From the NCBI GenBank assembly GCA_026389015.1, contig JAPLIR010000024.1:1-64000 (forward strand): DNA of 64,000 nt. Direction: 5' to 3'. The notes below the pieces were generated by a model. The model was not told the origin of the DNA, did no database searches, and saw only the letters and a program-made list of their open reading frames with translations. The DNA is from Candidatus Dependentiae bacterium. GTDB lineage: Bacteria > Babelota > Babeliae > Babelales > Vermiphilaceae. Both the position numbers and the translations under genes were made by a program. Shown one piece after another: positions 45,384-54,056 of this stretch. Position 1 is the first letter of the stretch; each line of letters opens with the position of its first letter.

Positions 45384-47093
45384 TTAGCTATTAGCGGCCG
45401 CCGCTTTTTCAAGCAGTGCTTCTAAGCTAACGCCAAACTCCTGTTTTCCGTCAAAATAACGTAAAGTGACGGTATTTTGTTCGACTTCCTTTTTGCCAAT
45501 CACGAGCATCCAGGGGACTTTGTCAAGCTGGGCTACCTTAATTTGGCCAGAAAGAGGGTCGGAGGAGGTGTCTAATTCGGTTCTAATGCCCTGTTTTTTG
45601 AGGGAGGCCAGAATAGTCTTGGCATATTCTTTTTGATCGTCAGTGATAGTGAGCACCTTAACCTGTAATGGTGCAAGCCAGAAGGGTAATAATCCCTTAT
45701 AATGCTCAAGCAAAATAGCAAAAAAACGTTCCATAGAGCCATAAATGGCACGGTGAATCATAACAGGCCGTTCTTTATTGCCAGATGATGCAACATAGGT
45801 TAAATCAAAGTTTTCTGGTTGGAAGAAGTCGATTTGAATCGTACCGCACTGCCAGGTTCTTCCCATGGAGTCTTCGATGCCAAATTCAATTTTAGGGCCA
45901 TAAAAAGCCCCTTCGCCTTCATAGATCTCATAGGTTAGACCAGCGCGCTCAAGAGCGCTTTTTAGTGCCTGAATAGCTGTATTCCAAAGATCTTCTGAGC
46001 CCATAGCATTGGCGGGGCGTGTGGACACACCAATATTAATTTTATTAAAGCCAAACTTTTTATAAATTTTATAGGTCATGTCGATAATATTGAGGACTTC
46101 TTGTTCGATTTGCTCAACGGTGCAATAAATGTGTGCATCATCTTGAGTAAACGAACGTACGCGCAGCATGCCGTGCAAAACGCCCGAAAGTTCGTGGCGG
46201 TGTACAAGCCCGAATTCAGAAAGACGCAATGGTAATTCGCGATAGGAATGTGGTCTGTCTTTATAAACTAAGATAGAGCCAGGACAGTTCATAGGTCTAA
46301 TCGCGTAGCTTTTTTCGTCAATGTTACAAAAGTACATGTTGTCTTTGTAGTGAGCGTAGTGACCTGATCGGCGCCATAACTCATCGCTGAGCATGATAGG
46401 CGTAGAAATTTCTTGGTATTCAGCTTCGTCCAAAAGACCTTTGAGATATTTAATGAGTGCGTTAATAATGATTTTGCCTTTTGGATGGAAAAACGGAAAC
46501 CCAACACCTTCTTCTTGGAAGGAAAAGAGATCCATTTGTTTGCCCAATTTGCGGTGATCATATTTTGCCGCTTCTTCACGATGTTTTTGATAGTCAGCTA
46601 ATTCTTGAGCGGTAGCAAATGCGGTGCCCGAAATACGTTGTAATGCTTGTTTGCTTCTATCGGCACGCCAGTACGATCCAGATGTGCCAAGTAATTTGAA
46701 ATTTTTGAGAAGGCCGGTGCTTGCCACGTGGTCACCTTTACACAGATCGTAAAAATCGCCTTGTTTTGCAAAGCCAACGGTGTCTCCTGGAATACCTTCA
46801 ATGAGTTCTAACTTGAAAGGATTGTGGCTATAAATTTTACGCGCTTCTTCTTTTGAAATTTGCTCATGGGTGATCGGCATGTTTTGGTTTGCGAGTTCAA
46901 GCATGCGTGCTTCGATGATAGGCAAATCTTCTTCTTTAAAAGTATGTTCTGGTAAGAAGTCGTAAAAAAAACCTTCGTCAGTTGCAGGCCCAATGGTCAG
47001 TTGTGTTTTTGGGTAGAGCTCTACGATTGCCTGGGCCAAAAGGTGCGCAGTTGAGTGACGTAATGTTTTTAATGCAGCATTGTTATTTTTCAT
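45384..47093 (-). CDS. thrS: Threonyl-tRNA synthetase without the TGS domain
   Basis: The enzyme charges tRNA-Thr. The 569-residue protein begins directly with the editing domain (LRHSTAHLLAQAI, with HxxxH) and its second site DLCKGDHV, then the class II core: MNCPGSILVY (zinc Cys), VHRHELSGVLHGMLRVRSFTQ (motif 2), DDAHIYC (zinc His) and IHRAIYGSMERF (motif 3 with zinc His). The C-terminal anticodon domain is complete. About 60-70 residues of the usual N-terminal TGS domain are missing, and no upstream in-frame extension is seen. Confidence 0.94.
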   Translation of the reverse strand: MKNNNAALKTLRHSTAHLLAQAIVELYPKTQLTIGPATDEGFFYDFLPEHTFKEEDLPIIEARMLELANQNMPITHEQISKEEARKIYSHNPFKLELIEGIPGDTVGFAKQGDFYDLCKGDHVASTGLLKNFKLLGTSGSYWRADRSKQALQRISGTAFATAQELADYQKHREEAAKYDHRKLGKQMDLFSFQEEGVGFPFFHPKGKIIINALIKYLKGLLDEAEYQEISTPIMLSDELWRRSGHYAHYKDNMYFCNIDEKSYAIRPMNCPGSILVYKDRPHSYRELPLRLSEFGLVHRHELSGVLHGMLRVRSFTQDDAHIYCTVEQIEQEVLNIIDMTYKIYKKFGFNKINIGVSTRPANAMGSEDLWNTAIQALKSALERAGLTYEIYEGEGAFYGPKIEFGIEDSMGRTWQCGTIQIDFFQPENFDLTYVASSGNKERPVMIHRAIYGSMERFFAILLEHYKGLLPFWLAPLQVKVLTITDDQKEYAKTILASLKKQGIRTELDTSSDPLSGQIKVAQLDKVPWMLVIGKKEVEQNTVTLRYFDGKQEFGVSLEALLEKAAAANS

Positions 47094-47294
47094 GATTTAT
47101 TCCGCTTGTTTTTCGCTTTGATTTTCTCGCTCTTTAATACGTCAGTCAGTATAGCATTGATTGAATAAAAATACATAAACAGCATACGTATAGATTTTGG
47201 TTTGCTTCACGTGGTGACCTGTGCTACGCTGCAGACGTTGAGAGTCAGAAAGTGAGAGTAATCATTGCTAAATCAAGTAATTGAGAGGCTTGTC

Positions 47295-48773
47295 ATGGCA
47301 GTAAGAAGCAAAAATCAAAATAAAAATCAAAATCTCTTTGTTCTAGATACTAACGTGCTCCTGCACGATCCAGAAGCAATCTTCTCTTTTGAGAATGCCA
47401 TTGTCGGCATTCCCATTGTAGCTTTAGAAGAATTAGACAAATTTAAAAAAGAAGGCACTGACCGTGGACGCAATTGTCGGGAGGTAACCAGGCATTTGGA
47501 TGCATTGCGAGAAAAAGGTTCATTGCGCGATGGTGTTACATTAGATAATGGCAGCATAGTGAAGGTTCTTTTTTTAGATAAAAAACCACTCAATACTTCA
47601 TTAGATTTAGATATCAAAGACAATGAAATTGTCATGACGGCGGCCGTGCTTAAAGAGCAGGGCTATAATGTAAAATTTATTTCCAAAGATCTTAATGCGC
47701 GGGTTAAGGCAGATGTTCTTGGCATTCAAGCAGAAGATTATTTAAAAGAACATGTGACTGAAGAAGATTTTTATAAGGGCTGGCTTAAAATTCAAGTTCC
47801 CGCGGTGCAATTGAAGCAACAAGTTCCTCAAGATTTGACTGATCTGGTTAGAGATCATGCCCTTACCCTGAATGAATTCGTGTTGGTAGAAAGTCAGCAT
47901 AATCCTTTTAATTATAGAGTGTTTCGTTATTTAGGCGGCACCCATTTTAAAGCAGTGAACGATCCTCAAATTCGCTGGCCGCTCAAGGCTCGTAACGCGC
48001 AACAACTTATGGCACTTGATTTATTGTTTGATGATTCCATTAAGCTTGCTTGTTTATTCGGGCCAGCTGGTACCGGCAAAACATTCTTGGCCTTGCTTGC
48101 AGGACTGTATAATGTATTAATTGAAGATGATTACTCAAAGCTTTTAATATCTCGGCCCGTTGTGCCACTGGGCAGAGATATTGGTTACTTGCCAGGTACC
48201 ATGGAAGAAAAGTTGCATAGCTGGATGTTGCCCGTGTTTGATAATATGGAATTCATTATGCATTCGGTCAATATGGCAACACACTTTCAAGAACTAGGTA
48301 ACGAGCAACATCAAGATAGAGATAAAGAGCGAGGCCATGACAGAGGTCACGATAGAGATAGGGACAGTAAATATCGTCACAAAAAAGGCAGACACCACGA
48401 TAGACATAAAGAAAAGTCACATAAGGGTGGTGGCTTGATGTCTGTTCAAGACCTCGTTCACAAGGGTAAATTAAGTATGGAAGCTATCACTTACATGCGT
48501 GGGCGCTCGATTCCTTATCAATATATCATCATTGATGAAGTCCAAAACTTAACGCCTCACGAAGTTAAGACATTAATTACTCGTGTGGGCGAAGGTAGTA
48601 AGATCATCTTGGCGGGTGATCCGTATCAAATCGATTCGCCATACCTTGATTTTAGCAGTAATGGTTTGGTTATTGCCAGCGAACGGTTTAAGGGGCAGGG
48701 GATCTTTGGTTCCGTGTATCTGGAAAACAGTGAGCGTAGCGAATTGAGTAAGATTGCGGGCCAATTACTGTAA
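47295..48773 (+). CDS. PIN-PhoH fusion protein (PhoH2 type) with a charged insertion
   Basis: An N-terminal PIN ribonuclease domain (VLDTNVLLHDP and VALEELDKFKKE hold its acidic residues) is joined to a PhoH helicase-like ATPase with Walker A GPAGTGKT, RPVVPLGRDIGYLPGTMEEK and IIIDEVQNLTPHEVKTL. This is the PhoH2 arrangement, which couples unwinding and cleavage of RNA. Between PVFDNMEFIM and GLMSVQDLV lies an insertion of about 50 residues made of His, Asp, Arg, Lys and Gly (RGHDRGHDRDRDSKYRH). The ATG at 47295 follows GAGAGG. Confidence 0.88.
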   Translation: MAVRSKNQNKNQNLFVLDTNVLLHDPEAIFSFENAIVGIPIVALEELDKFKKEGTDRGRNCREVTRHLDALREKGSLRDGVTLDNGSIVKVLFLDKKPLNTSLDLDIKDNEIVMTAAVLKEQGYNVKFISKDLNARVKADVLGIQAEDYLKEHVTEEDFYKGWLKIQVPAVQLKQQVPQDLTDLVRDHALTLNEFVLVESQHNPFNYRVFRYLGGTHFKAVNDPQIRWPLKARNAQQLMALDLLFDDSIKLACLFGPAGTGKTFLALLAGLYNVLIEDDYSKLLISRPVVPLGRDIGYLPGTMEEKLHSWMLPVFDNMEFIMHSVNMATHFQELGNEQHQDRDKERGHDRGHDRDRDSKYRHKKGRHHDRHKEKSHKGGGLMSVQDLVHKGKLSMEAITYMRGRSIPYQYIIIDEVQNLTPHEVKTLITRVGEGSKIILAGDPYQIDSPYLDFSSNGLVIASERFKGQGIFGSVYLENSERSELSKIAGQLL

Positions 48774-48785
48774 ATTTCCATTCAT

Positions 48786-48857
48786 CCTTCGACAAAGCTC
48801 AGGAAGGACGGAAAAATAAGAATTTACCCCGCCGACTTCCCTGAGCCTTGTCGAAGG
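48786..48857. repeat. Intergenic palindromic repeat (CTTCGACAAAGCTCAGG type)
   Basis: CCTTCGACAAAGCTCAGG on the left and CCTGAGCCTTGTCGAAGG on the right form an inverted repeat around about 30 bases. It lies between phoH and yidD and can form a long hairpin at the convergent gene ends. A shorter relative is inside tolB. Confidence 0.8.
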
Positions 48858-48868
48858 GTTGTTGGCGC

Positions 48869-49057
48869 TTAGACCGATTTATTCCACGGATTACACGATA
48901 AGATTCTTTTGATGCTCTTCCACAATGCTTTGTGGAGGGGCATCTTTTTTAGGGTGCCAATAGTATATTCGCAACAACCAATGGGGTATTTGCATTCTGC
49001 ATCACCTAATAATGGCCTGAGGCCGCGAATCATAAAGATGAGAATGTTATTAATCAT
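48869..49057 (-). CDS. yidD: Membrane protein insertion efficiency factor YidD
   Basis: The 62-residue protein carries the YidD pattern: IRGLRPLLGDAECKYPIGCCEYTI, split as LLGDAECKYPIGCCEYTI and ALWKSIKRILSCNPW. YidD assists insertion of membrane proteins by YidC. Its ATG overlaps the rnpA stop (ATGA). yidC itself does not follow here. Confidence 0.88.
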   Translation of the reverse strand: MINNILIFMIRGLRPLLGDAECKYPIGCCEYTIGTLKKMPLHKALWKSIKRILSCNPWNKSV

Positions 49058-49548
49058 GCGGGATCTTGTGTGGTAGCAGGGGTATTTTCGAACGCTTGAA
49101 TAAGAAGCTGTTTAATGGCTTCAAAGGCGAGCTTTTTGCCTTCGGGTTTTATAATCACCACGCAATCATAGCCACGTTCTGCAAGCTTCAATTCGTAGTA
49201 CAGTGCCTTTAATTGGCGTCTTATCTTATTGCGTTCTGGGGCATTGCCGATACGGCGGGGAGTGACAACCAAGATCCTACCTGTCCTTCGTCCTGTCCGC
49301 CGTAGCCTTGGCGAAGGAGGAAGCTCATTAGAGAGCGAAGTAGGACCTAGTGGGCTTAAAGTTTCGACATAGCTAGAAGCTGAATCTGATTGGCCAAGTA
49401 GAGCCTGGCCTTCGAAGCCTTGGCGAAGTAGGCTGGGCGCTAATAAAATATCCAAGCCTTTAGATCGTACGCAACGCTTTGCAGTAGAAAAAAGCTTGGA
49501 TATTTCTTGTTGACTAAATTTAGAGAGGGAAGGTGTGCTTCCAGGCAT
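49054..49548 (-). CDS. rnpA: Ribonuclease P protein component with an internal repeat insertion
   Basis: RnpA assists the RNase P RNA in 5' tRNA maturation. Upstream of the insertion ISKLFSTAKRCVRSKGLDILLAPS fits the first half; downstream RRIGNAPERNKIRRQLKALYYEL is the RNR region and GYDCVVIIKPEGKKLAFEAI the last part. Between them lie about 50 residues that no ordinary RnpA has, encoded by palindromic repeats. The protein is therefore 164 residues, not about 115. It sits between rpmH and yidD as usual. Confidence 0.88.
   Translation of the reverse strand: MPGSTPSLSKFSQQEISKLFSTAKRCVRSKGLDILLAPSLLRQGFEGQALLGQSDSASSYVETLSPLGPTSLSNELPPSPRLRRTGRRTGRILVVTPRRIGNAPERNKIRRQLKALYYELKLAERGYDCVVIIKPEGKKLAFEAIKQLLIQAFENTPATTQDPA
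49277..49440. repeat. Two palindromic repeat units inside rnpA
   Basis: On the minus strand the units are CCTTCGCCAAGGCTACGGCG followed by GACAGGACGAAGGACAGG (49280-49320) and CCTACTTCGCCAAGGCTTCG followed by AAGGCCAGGC (49393-49438). They are separated by about 70 bases with other repeat-like text. The total length keeps the frame. Confidence 0.7.
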
Positions 49549-49574
49549 TGCCTTACCTATCTTTCAGATGGGGA

Positions 49575-49721
49575 TTAGTAAGCTTTAACGCCTAATCTCT
49601 TTCTACCCTTAGAACGGCGAGCATTCAGGATCTTTCTGCCATCGCGTGTTGCCATGCGTGCGCGGAAGCCGTGTTTTCTTGCTCTTTTCTTGAGACTTTT
49701 TCTAAATACCGTGACTGACAT
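49575..49721 (-). CDS. rpmH: 50S ribosomal protein L34
   Basis: The 48-residue protein reads [20 protein letters not shown], then [20 protein letters not shown], the classical L34 sequence. AAGGAT precedes the ATG. It starts the rpmH-rnpA-yidD unit; dnaA, which is often its divergent neighbour, is not seen. Confidence 0.95.
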   Translation of the reverse strand: MSVTVFRKSLKKRARKHGFRARMATRDGRKILNARRSKGRKRLGVKAY

Positions 49722-49779
49722 AGGATATCCTTAGTGTTACTTAATCTTTTTCATGAGCTCTTAAATAATAGTTCTATAT

Positions 49780-49808
49780 ATTCTACGTTTAAATTTGTTT
49801 TTTTTCAA
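49780..49808 (-). promoter_or_regulatory. rpmH promoter
   Basis: Read on the minus strand, TTGAAA and TAGAAT are 17 bases apart, about 60 bases before the rpmH start. Confidence 0.6.
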
Positions 49809-49938
49809 ATAAATATGCCATTTTTCCTTGATACAAGAGCTATAGTACGAGGTTTTTTTGTTTTTAGCCTGGAGAATATTGATTATTTGAAATAGGCGCA
49901 AGCGGAAGATTGCTCTTTGCTAAGTGCCGGGCTGGCTA

Positions 49939-49966
49939 TTGACGCTAATTACTTTTTCTATAGACT
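49939..49966 (+). promoter_or_regulatory. Promoter of the exported protein at 50071
   Basis: TTGACG and TAGACT are 16 bases apart. The rest of the 49809-50070 gap shows nothing else that I recognise. Confidence 0.5.
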
Positions 49967-50070
49967 ATGTCGTTGAAATCATAAGGTAGAGCAAAGGTTC
50001 GCTTCATCCTATGGTGTTTGTGTTGAAGAATGTCTGTATTAACAATCCTATTTTATCAAAAAGGAATTCT

Positions 50071-50478
50071 ATGAAGAATATGTTTAGCAAAGTGTTATTA
50101 TTAGCACTTGTGGTTTCATCTGTTTCGTCATTTGCGGTCGACACTGTTTCTGTAGTACAAGAAGGAATTTTCAGAAGAGTTTTTAATGTACTTGCAGCGG
50201 GAACATCAGCTGTTGGTTCATCAGTAAGAAACACCGTTGGTTCAGTAAGATCTCACCTTACTTTGCAGTCAGCTCGAAATAATAAATACACGATTACTGC
50301 AGCAGTTGCAGCAGTTGCAGTAGCGGTTGGTCTTTATAAGAACCGTGAAGAAGTTAAGCGTTCAGTTAAAGAAAATAAAAATACCTATGCAGCAGTGCTT
50401 GCAACATTAGCAGCTGGCGCTGGCTTAGTATATAAATTTGGTATGCCATCATGTTTTGTATGCCCAGCAGCAAAATAA
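50071..50478 (+). CDS. Small exported Ala-rich protein of unknown function
   Basis: The 135-residue protein has a signal peptide (MKNMFSKVLLLALVVSSVSS, cleavage near FAV) and two related hydrophobic helices, each preceded by a similar NxxY start: NNKYTITAAVAAVAVAVGLYK and KNTYAAVLATLAAGAGLVYK. It ends with CFVCPAAK, a CxxC. AAAAGGAATTCT precedes the ATG at 50071, which is preferred to upstream starts. A clear terminator follows. No family recognised; a membrane protein with two helices is likely. Confidence 0.65.
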   Translation: MKNMFSKVLLLALVVSSVSSFAVDTVSVVQEGIFRRVFNVLAAGTSAVGSSVRNTVGSVRSHLTLQSARNNKYTITAAVAAVAVAVGLYKNREEVKRSVKENKNTYAAVLATLAAGAGLVYKFGMPSCFVCPAAK

Positions 50479-50501
50479 GCTTTTATTTGCTGAAATAATT
50501 T

Positions 50502-50538
50502 AAAAGGGACCTGGTAAAAAACTAGGTCCCTTTTTTTT
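50502..50538 (+). terminator. Terminator after the Ala-rich protein gene
   Basis: Arms AAAAGGGACCTGGT and ACTAGGTCCCTTTT, with one wobble, enclose AAAAA and are followed by further T. Confidence 0.85.
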
Positions 50539-50602
50539 GGTTTTTTGATTGAGTGGATTCACGTAAATCGGTTTCAAAAAAGGGTTATGGATGTATGAGT
50601 TA

Positions 50603-51049
50603 TTAATATTTTGGAAAGAACGATGCATCTCTCGCTTTTAATAATAATCCGGTTTTGGAAAAAGATTCTGCATACCATCGGCCGAGTTTCCAATTTAATT
50701 CTTTTTGGTCTATCTCATACCCGTTTGTTTGATGATTTTTATGATGTTCTTGATGGTCGTTTTTTAATTCGTTTGCTTCTGGTTGTATTGGCGCAGCATA
50801 GTTGCTCGCTTGCGGTTGATAGTGTGAGACAACTGCTTGTAGTCCGCCAATCGTAACCACTATTGGTTTTGGTATAGGTATTAATCCGCCGATCGTAATT
50901 ACTATTGGTTTTGGCATAGGTATTAATCCACCTAAGGTTATTCCCTTGTATTGATTTGATGGCGTGTGATTTTGATTCATAGCCAATGCATACTGTGTAA
51001 CGCAGAGTATGGTCATAAGAGCTAAGCTATTTTTTAACATTTTTTTCAT
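50603..51049 (-). CDS. Exported protein with GGLIP(M/I)PKPI repeats
   Basis: A signal peptide (about 1-23, ending ALA) is followed by three near-identical units: ITLGGLIPMPKPIV, ITIGGLIPIPKPIV and VTIGGLQAVV. The C-terminal half is rich in His, Gln and Asn (QEHHKNHQTN) and ends with WKLGRWYAESFSKTG. At DNA level the first two repeats are also nearly identical, so the duplication is recent. Function unknown. Confidence 0.6.
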   Translation of the reverse strand: MKKMLKNSLALMTILCVTQYALAMNQNHTPSNQYKGITLGGLIPMPKPIVITIGGLIPIPKPIVVTIGGLQAVVSHYQPQASNYAAPIQPEANELKNDHQEHHKNHQTNGYEIDQKELNWKLGRWYAESFSKTGLLLKARDASFFPKY

Positions 51050-51103
51050 ACGAGTTTCCTTGTTGTATTGATTGGTAATAATGAGTTAGTTTGGTTACTA
51101 TGT

Positions 51104-52738
51104 TTAATGTTTTTTTTCGATCTCTTGGATATCATCATTCATATCGTAGAGTACCTCGTGTGCTCGTTCTATTTCTTCGGATAGTTTCATTTTCTTTGGA
51201 ATTTTAAAGATTATTTGTGCCCATTTGCTACGAAGCTCCTTGAGTATATCCAGCGCCTCGGTCTTCTTTCCCTCTTCGTATTTATCCAAGGCTAATGTGT
51301 GAATAGATGCCACGTCCCCTAATTTTTGTAGGAGCGTATGGTTAGTAAAATGTTTGGTGGTGAGTAGGTGAAGATTTGCCAATCGTTGTCGGATGTCTTT
51401 TTCTAATTCTTTGGTTGTTGCCTCTTCATTTGGCGCTGAGGGTTGAACGCTGAATATTGTTTGTTTTCTTTGTTGATCTTGCTCTTTTTTGCAATAGTCT
51501 TTTTTTTCTTGAAGTTCTGGCTTTATTGGCGATGATGGCGCCGCTGTCAATCGTGTCATTGCGCTAACCGGTGATATCATGCAACGCAGCTCAGAATATG
51601 GTTCGTCTTGGCCTACCATAAAGCTAGAGGAACTAGAAGAAGAAGAAGAAGAAGAAGAAGAAGAAGAAGAAGAAGAAGAAGAAGAAGAAGATGATGCATT
51701 CGTTAGGAGGAGTTTTCTAGAGAGGTTTCTTCTAAGCGCAAAAAGGCTGTTGGGGATCTCGCAGTCTATATCGATAGTGAGTCCTTCTCCGTCGATGAGT
51801 AATTGATCTGGTACAGTATTGTTCGTGTGATCGCAGAGTTTATCTATGAGATCCCTGAGCTTCTCATTACTTTTTGATAGTTCATGGCTTGATTTTTCTA
51901 ATGTATCGAGTTCTATTTCTAGTTTAATGGGATCTAATCTGTCCTGTATACTTCTTACTATCCCTAGTCGTTTTTTGTTTTTTTCTGCTAGAGGACAGCA
52001 GGTTTCTAGTAGGACAGTTATTTCACGTTCTAGCTTTTCTTTGACGTTGTGATATTCGTTGTATTGGTGTAAAAACTTTAAACATTCATTATTCTTGCCC
52101 AAATTTTTACCTAATTTTGCAATTCTGATTGCGTATTGTGTGTCCATTCGATGGTATTGGCTTTCTAATATCGCGCGTACGCAATCTGTATGATTGTGTT
52201 CTGCTGCAAGAATGAGCCCGGTTGCGTTATACTTATTAACAGTATTTACCAATGCTTTGTTTTTAATTAATAATTTGAGGCATGCAGCATGTCCATGATC
52301 TGCTGCTCGAATTACGGCTGTATTATTATCCACATTGGCATCTTCAAGATTGGCTTTTGCCCTAATTAATTCCTCTAGACATAGGGAGTGACCTTTGTCC
52401 GCACAACCTATTAGTGCGGTATCTTCCCATTCATTAGGCACATTAATAGATGCTTTCTTCTCAATTAAGAACTTTAAGCATTCGAGCTTGTTGTTGGTTG
52501 CAGCGTAGCTGAGGGCTGTCGTGCCATGTTGGTCGGTAGCATCAATATCGGCACCGCCATCTAAAGCGCTTTTTAGTTCTTTCAAATCGCCAAACGCTGC
52601 AGCTTTAATGAGCCGTAAATTTTCCTGGCTTGTCGCACCCACCTTGCCCGATTTTTGTTCGGGGTTCATAGCATGGATAGATATTCCATTGCCCAGTGCA
52701 GTGCATAGTGCAATAAATAGCGCGTATTGATTTTTCAT
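51104..52738 (-). CDS. Exported ankyrin protein with poly-Ser linker and shared C-terminal helical domain
   Basis: The 544-residue protein has a signal peptide (about 1-23), five ankyrin repeats (about 38-190; for example HGTTALSYAATNNKLECLKF), a coiled coil, a run of over 20 Ser and a C-terminal helical domain of about 105 residues. That last domain matches the C-terminus of the next gene: SIHTLALDKYEEGKKTEALD and ERAHEVLYDMNDDI. The gene follows the paralogue-bearing gene on the same strand with a 40-base gap. Possibly host-directed; the domain is unknown to me. Confidence 0.75.
   Translation of the reverse strand: MKNQYALFIALCTALGNGISIHAMNPEQKSGKVGATSQENLRLIKAAAFGDLKELKSALDGGADIDATDQHGTTALSYAATNNKLECLKFLIEKKASINVPNEWEDTALIGCADKGHSLCLEELIRAKANLEDANVDNNTAVIRAADHGHAACLKLLIKNKALVNTVNKYNATGLILAAEHNHTDCVRAILESQYHRMDTQYAIRIAKLGKNLGKNNECLKFLHQYNEYHNVKEKLEREITVLLETCCPLAEKNKKRLGIVRSIQDRLDPIKLEIELDTLEKSSHELSKSNEKLRDLIDKLCDHTNNTVPDQLLIDGEGLTIDIDCEIPNSLFALRRNLSRKLLLTNASSSSSSSSSSSSSSSSSSSSSSSSFMVGQDEPYSELRCMISPVSAMTRLTAAPSSPIKPELQEKKDYCKKEQDQQRKQTIFSVQPSAPNEEATTKELEKDIRQRLANLHLLTTKHFTNHTLLQKLGDVASIHTLALDKYEEGKKTEALDILKELRSKWAQIIFKIPKKMKLSEEIERAHEVLYDMNDDIQEIEKKH
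51636..51690. repeat. Trinucleotide (GAA/TTC) microsatellite encoding poly-Ser
   Basis: About 18 uninterrupted GAA units on the plus strand encode Ser (TCT) on the minus strand. Slippage in this tract changes linker length in multiples of one residue. Confidence 0.85.
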
Positions 52739-52778
52739 AATAACCTCGTTCGGTAAAAATAGTGATAATGAAGTATGT

Positions 52779-53924
52779 TTATTGAGTTTGTTTCTTTTTC
52801 AATTGTTCTAAGTCTTCAATCATGTCCTGCAAAATTTCAAAAGCTCGTTCTTTTGGTGATTCTTTACCAACTTTAGATATTTTTGTTGTTGGAGATGGCA
52901 TGGTACTGCAAACCTTGTGCCACTTATTGTAAAGTTTTCCAAGGAGAGCAATCGCATCATTCGTTTTGCCTTCTTCATTTTTATCGAGGGCATATTGATG
53001 AATGGACGATGCGGCTGCAATTCTTTCTAGGAGGGTGTTTTTATCTGTTTTATAAGGGGCCTGTATCAGAATTTGGAATTTTTCTTGTATTTCATCATCT
53101 ATTTCTCGTGTTGTCCTTGGTAGCATTATTGTTGATGCATGGTGTTCTGTTTGTTCTATTTTTTGTTTGTTCTCTTGTATGGGCGTTGTTGAACTAGCTA
53201 GGGCTATTGTGATGCCTGCTTTGTGTAGTTGTGTCATAGGTTGACTCATACAAGATGTTGTTATTTCTGTTTTTGTAGAGGGTATAGTATATACGATTTG
53301 TTTTAGATAGTTTAATTTTTTTTCTGACTCTGTATGTATTTGTTGGCTAACACTGGTCATAGCGGTGGTTTTTATAATAAGAGAGTCGTCATTATGGAGT
53401 GGTAATTGTGCCAATGTTTGTTGAGAAATCTCTAAGAGCTCTTTTTGATAATGGTATATCTGTAGATTGCATTCAACAAGCTGTCTTTGTAAGGGTAGCA
53501 GTTTTTTTGCCAAATTTTTTGATACTTGTTCAGATTGTGTTGGTGTATTTAATGTAAGGCCTTGTATTACTTGTGAAAGGTCTTTTCGCTTAAGAAGTAA
53601 TCGAGTGATATGTTTTTGTGGATTACCTAGTTTTTCAATGCGATGGTATGCGTCTTGAATTTGATGAGCGATAAGTAGGTCTTCTGTGCTTTCCTGATTG
53701 TTATCATTTTTATTATTTTTTCCCCGTTCACTTAAGAGAGATAGAGCTGCTCGTTGTATATTCTGTTCAGCTCTGTTAATAAAGAGTGCCTTTTTTAAAT
53801 CAGCTTCGTTTTCTTCAGAATTTAGTGGATAAAGCCTATAGGGACGACTAAAGCATCCCGCATGCACTGATTGATACGCTAAGCATGTTAACACCAGTGA
53901 TAAAAGTGTTGTTTGTTTTTTCAT
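52779..53924 (-). CDS. Exported helical protein with the same C-terminal domain
   Basis: MKKQTTLLSLVLTCLAYQSV begins a signal peptide ending near HAG. The mature part is helical and Gln/Leu-rich, and its last 105 residues match the neighbour: SIHQYALDKNEEGKTNDAI, LYNKWHKV and ERAFEILQDMIEDLEQLKKK. It has no ankyrin repeats. The ATG at 53924 has GGAGTTT in front; an earlier ATG adds seven residues. Function unknown. Confidence 0.65.
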   Translation of the reverse strand: MKKQTTLLSLVLTCLAYQSVHAGCFSRPYRLYPLNSEENEADLKKALFINRAEQNIQRAALSLLSERGKNNKNDNNQESTEDLLIAHQIQDAYHRIEKLGNPQKHITRLLLKRKDLSQVIQGLTLNTPTQSEQVSKNLAKKLLPLQRQLVECNLQIYHYQKELLEISQQTLAQLPLHNDDSLIIKTTAMTSVSQQIHTESEKKLNYLKQIVYTIPSTKTEITTSCMSQPMTQLHKAGITIALASSTTPIQENKQKIEQTEHHASTIMLPRTTREIDDEIQEKFQILIQAPYKTDKNTLLERIAAASSIHQYALDKNEEGKTNDAIALLGKLYNKWHKVCSTMPSPTTKISKVGKESPKERAFEILQDMIEDLEQLKKKQTQ

Positions 53925-54056
53925 TGTAAACTCCATTGATTTCATTATTGTTTAACATTATTTTTAGGATTTTTCATTTAATGGCTTATTTTTAGTCATT
54001 AAAGTATAATAAACCCTATTTAGCATTAATTATACGCGAAAATCAATAATTATCAA

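Noticed and set aside
49722-50070. Replication origin next to rpmH
   Set aside because: dnaA is not adjacent and no cluster of TTATCCACA-type boxes was seen.
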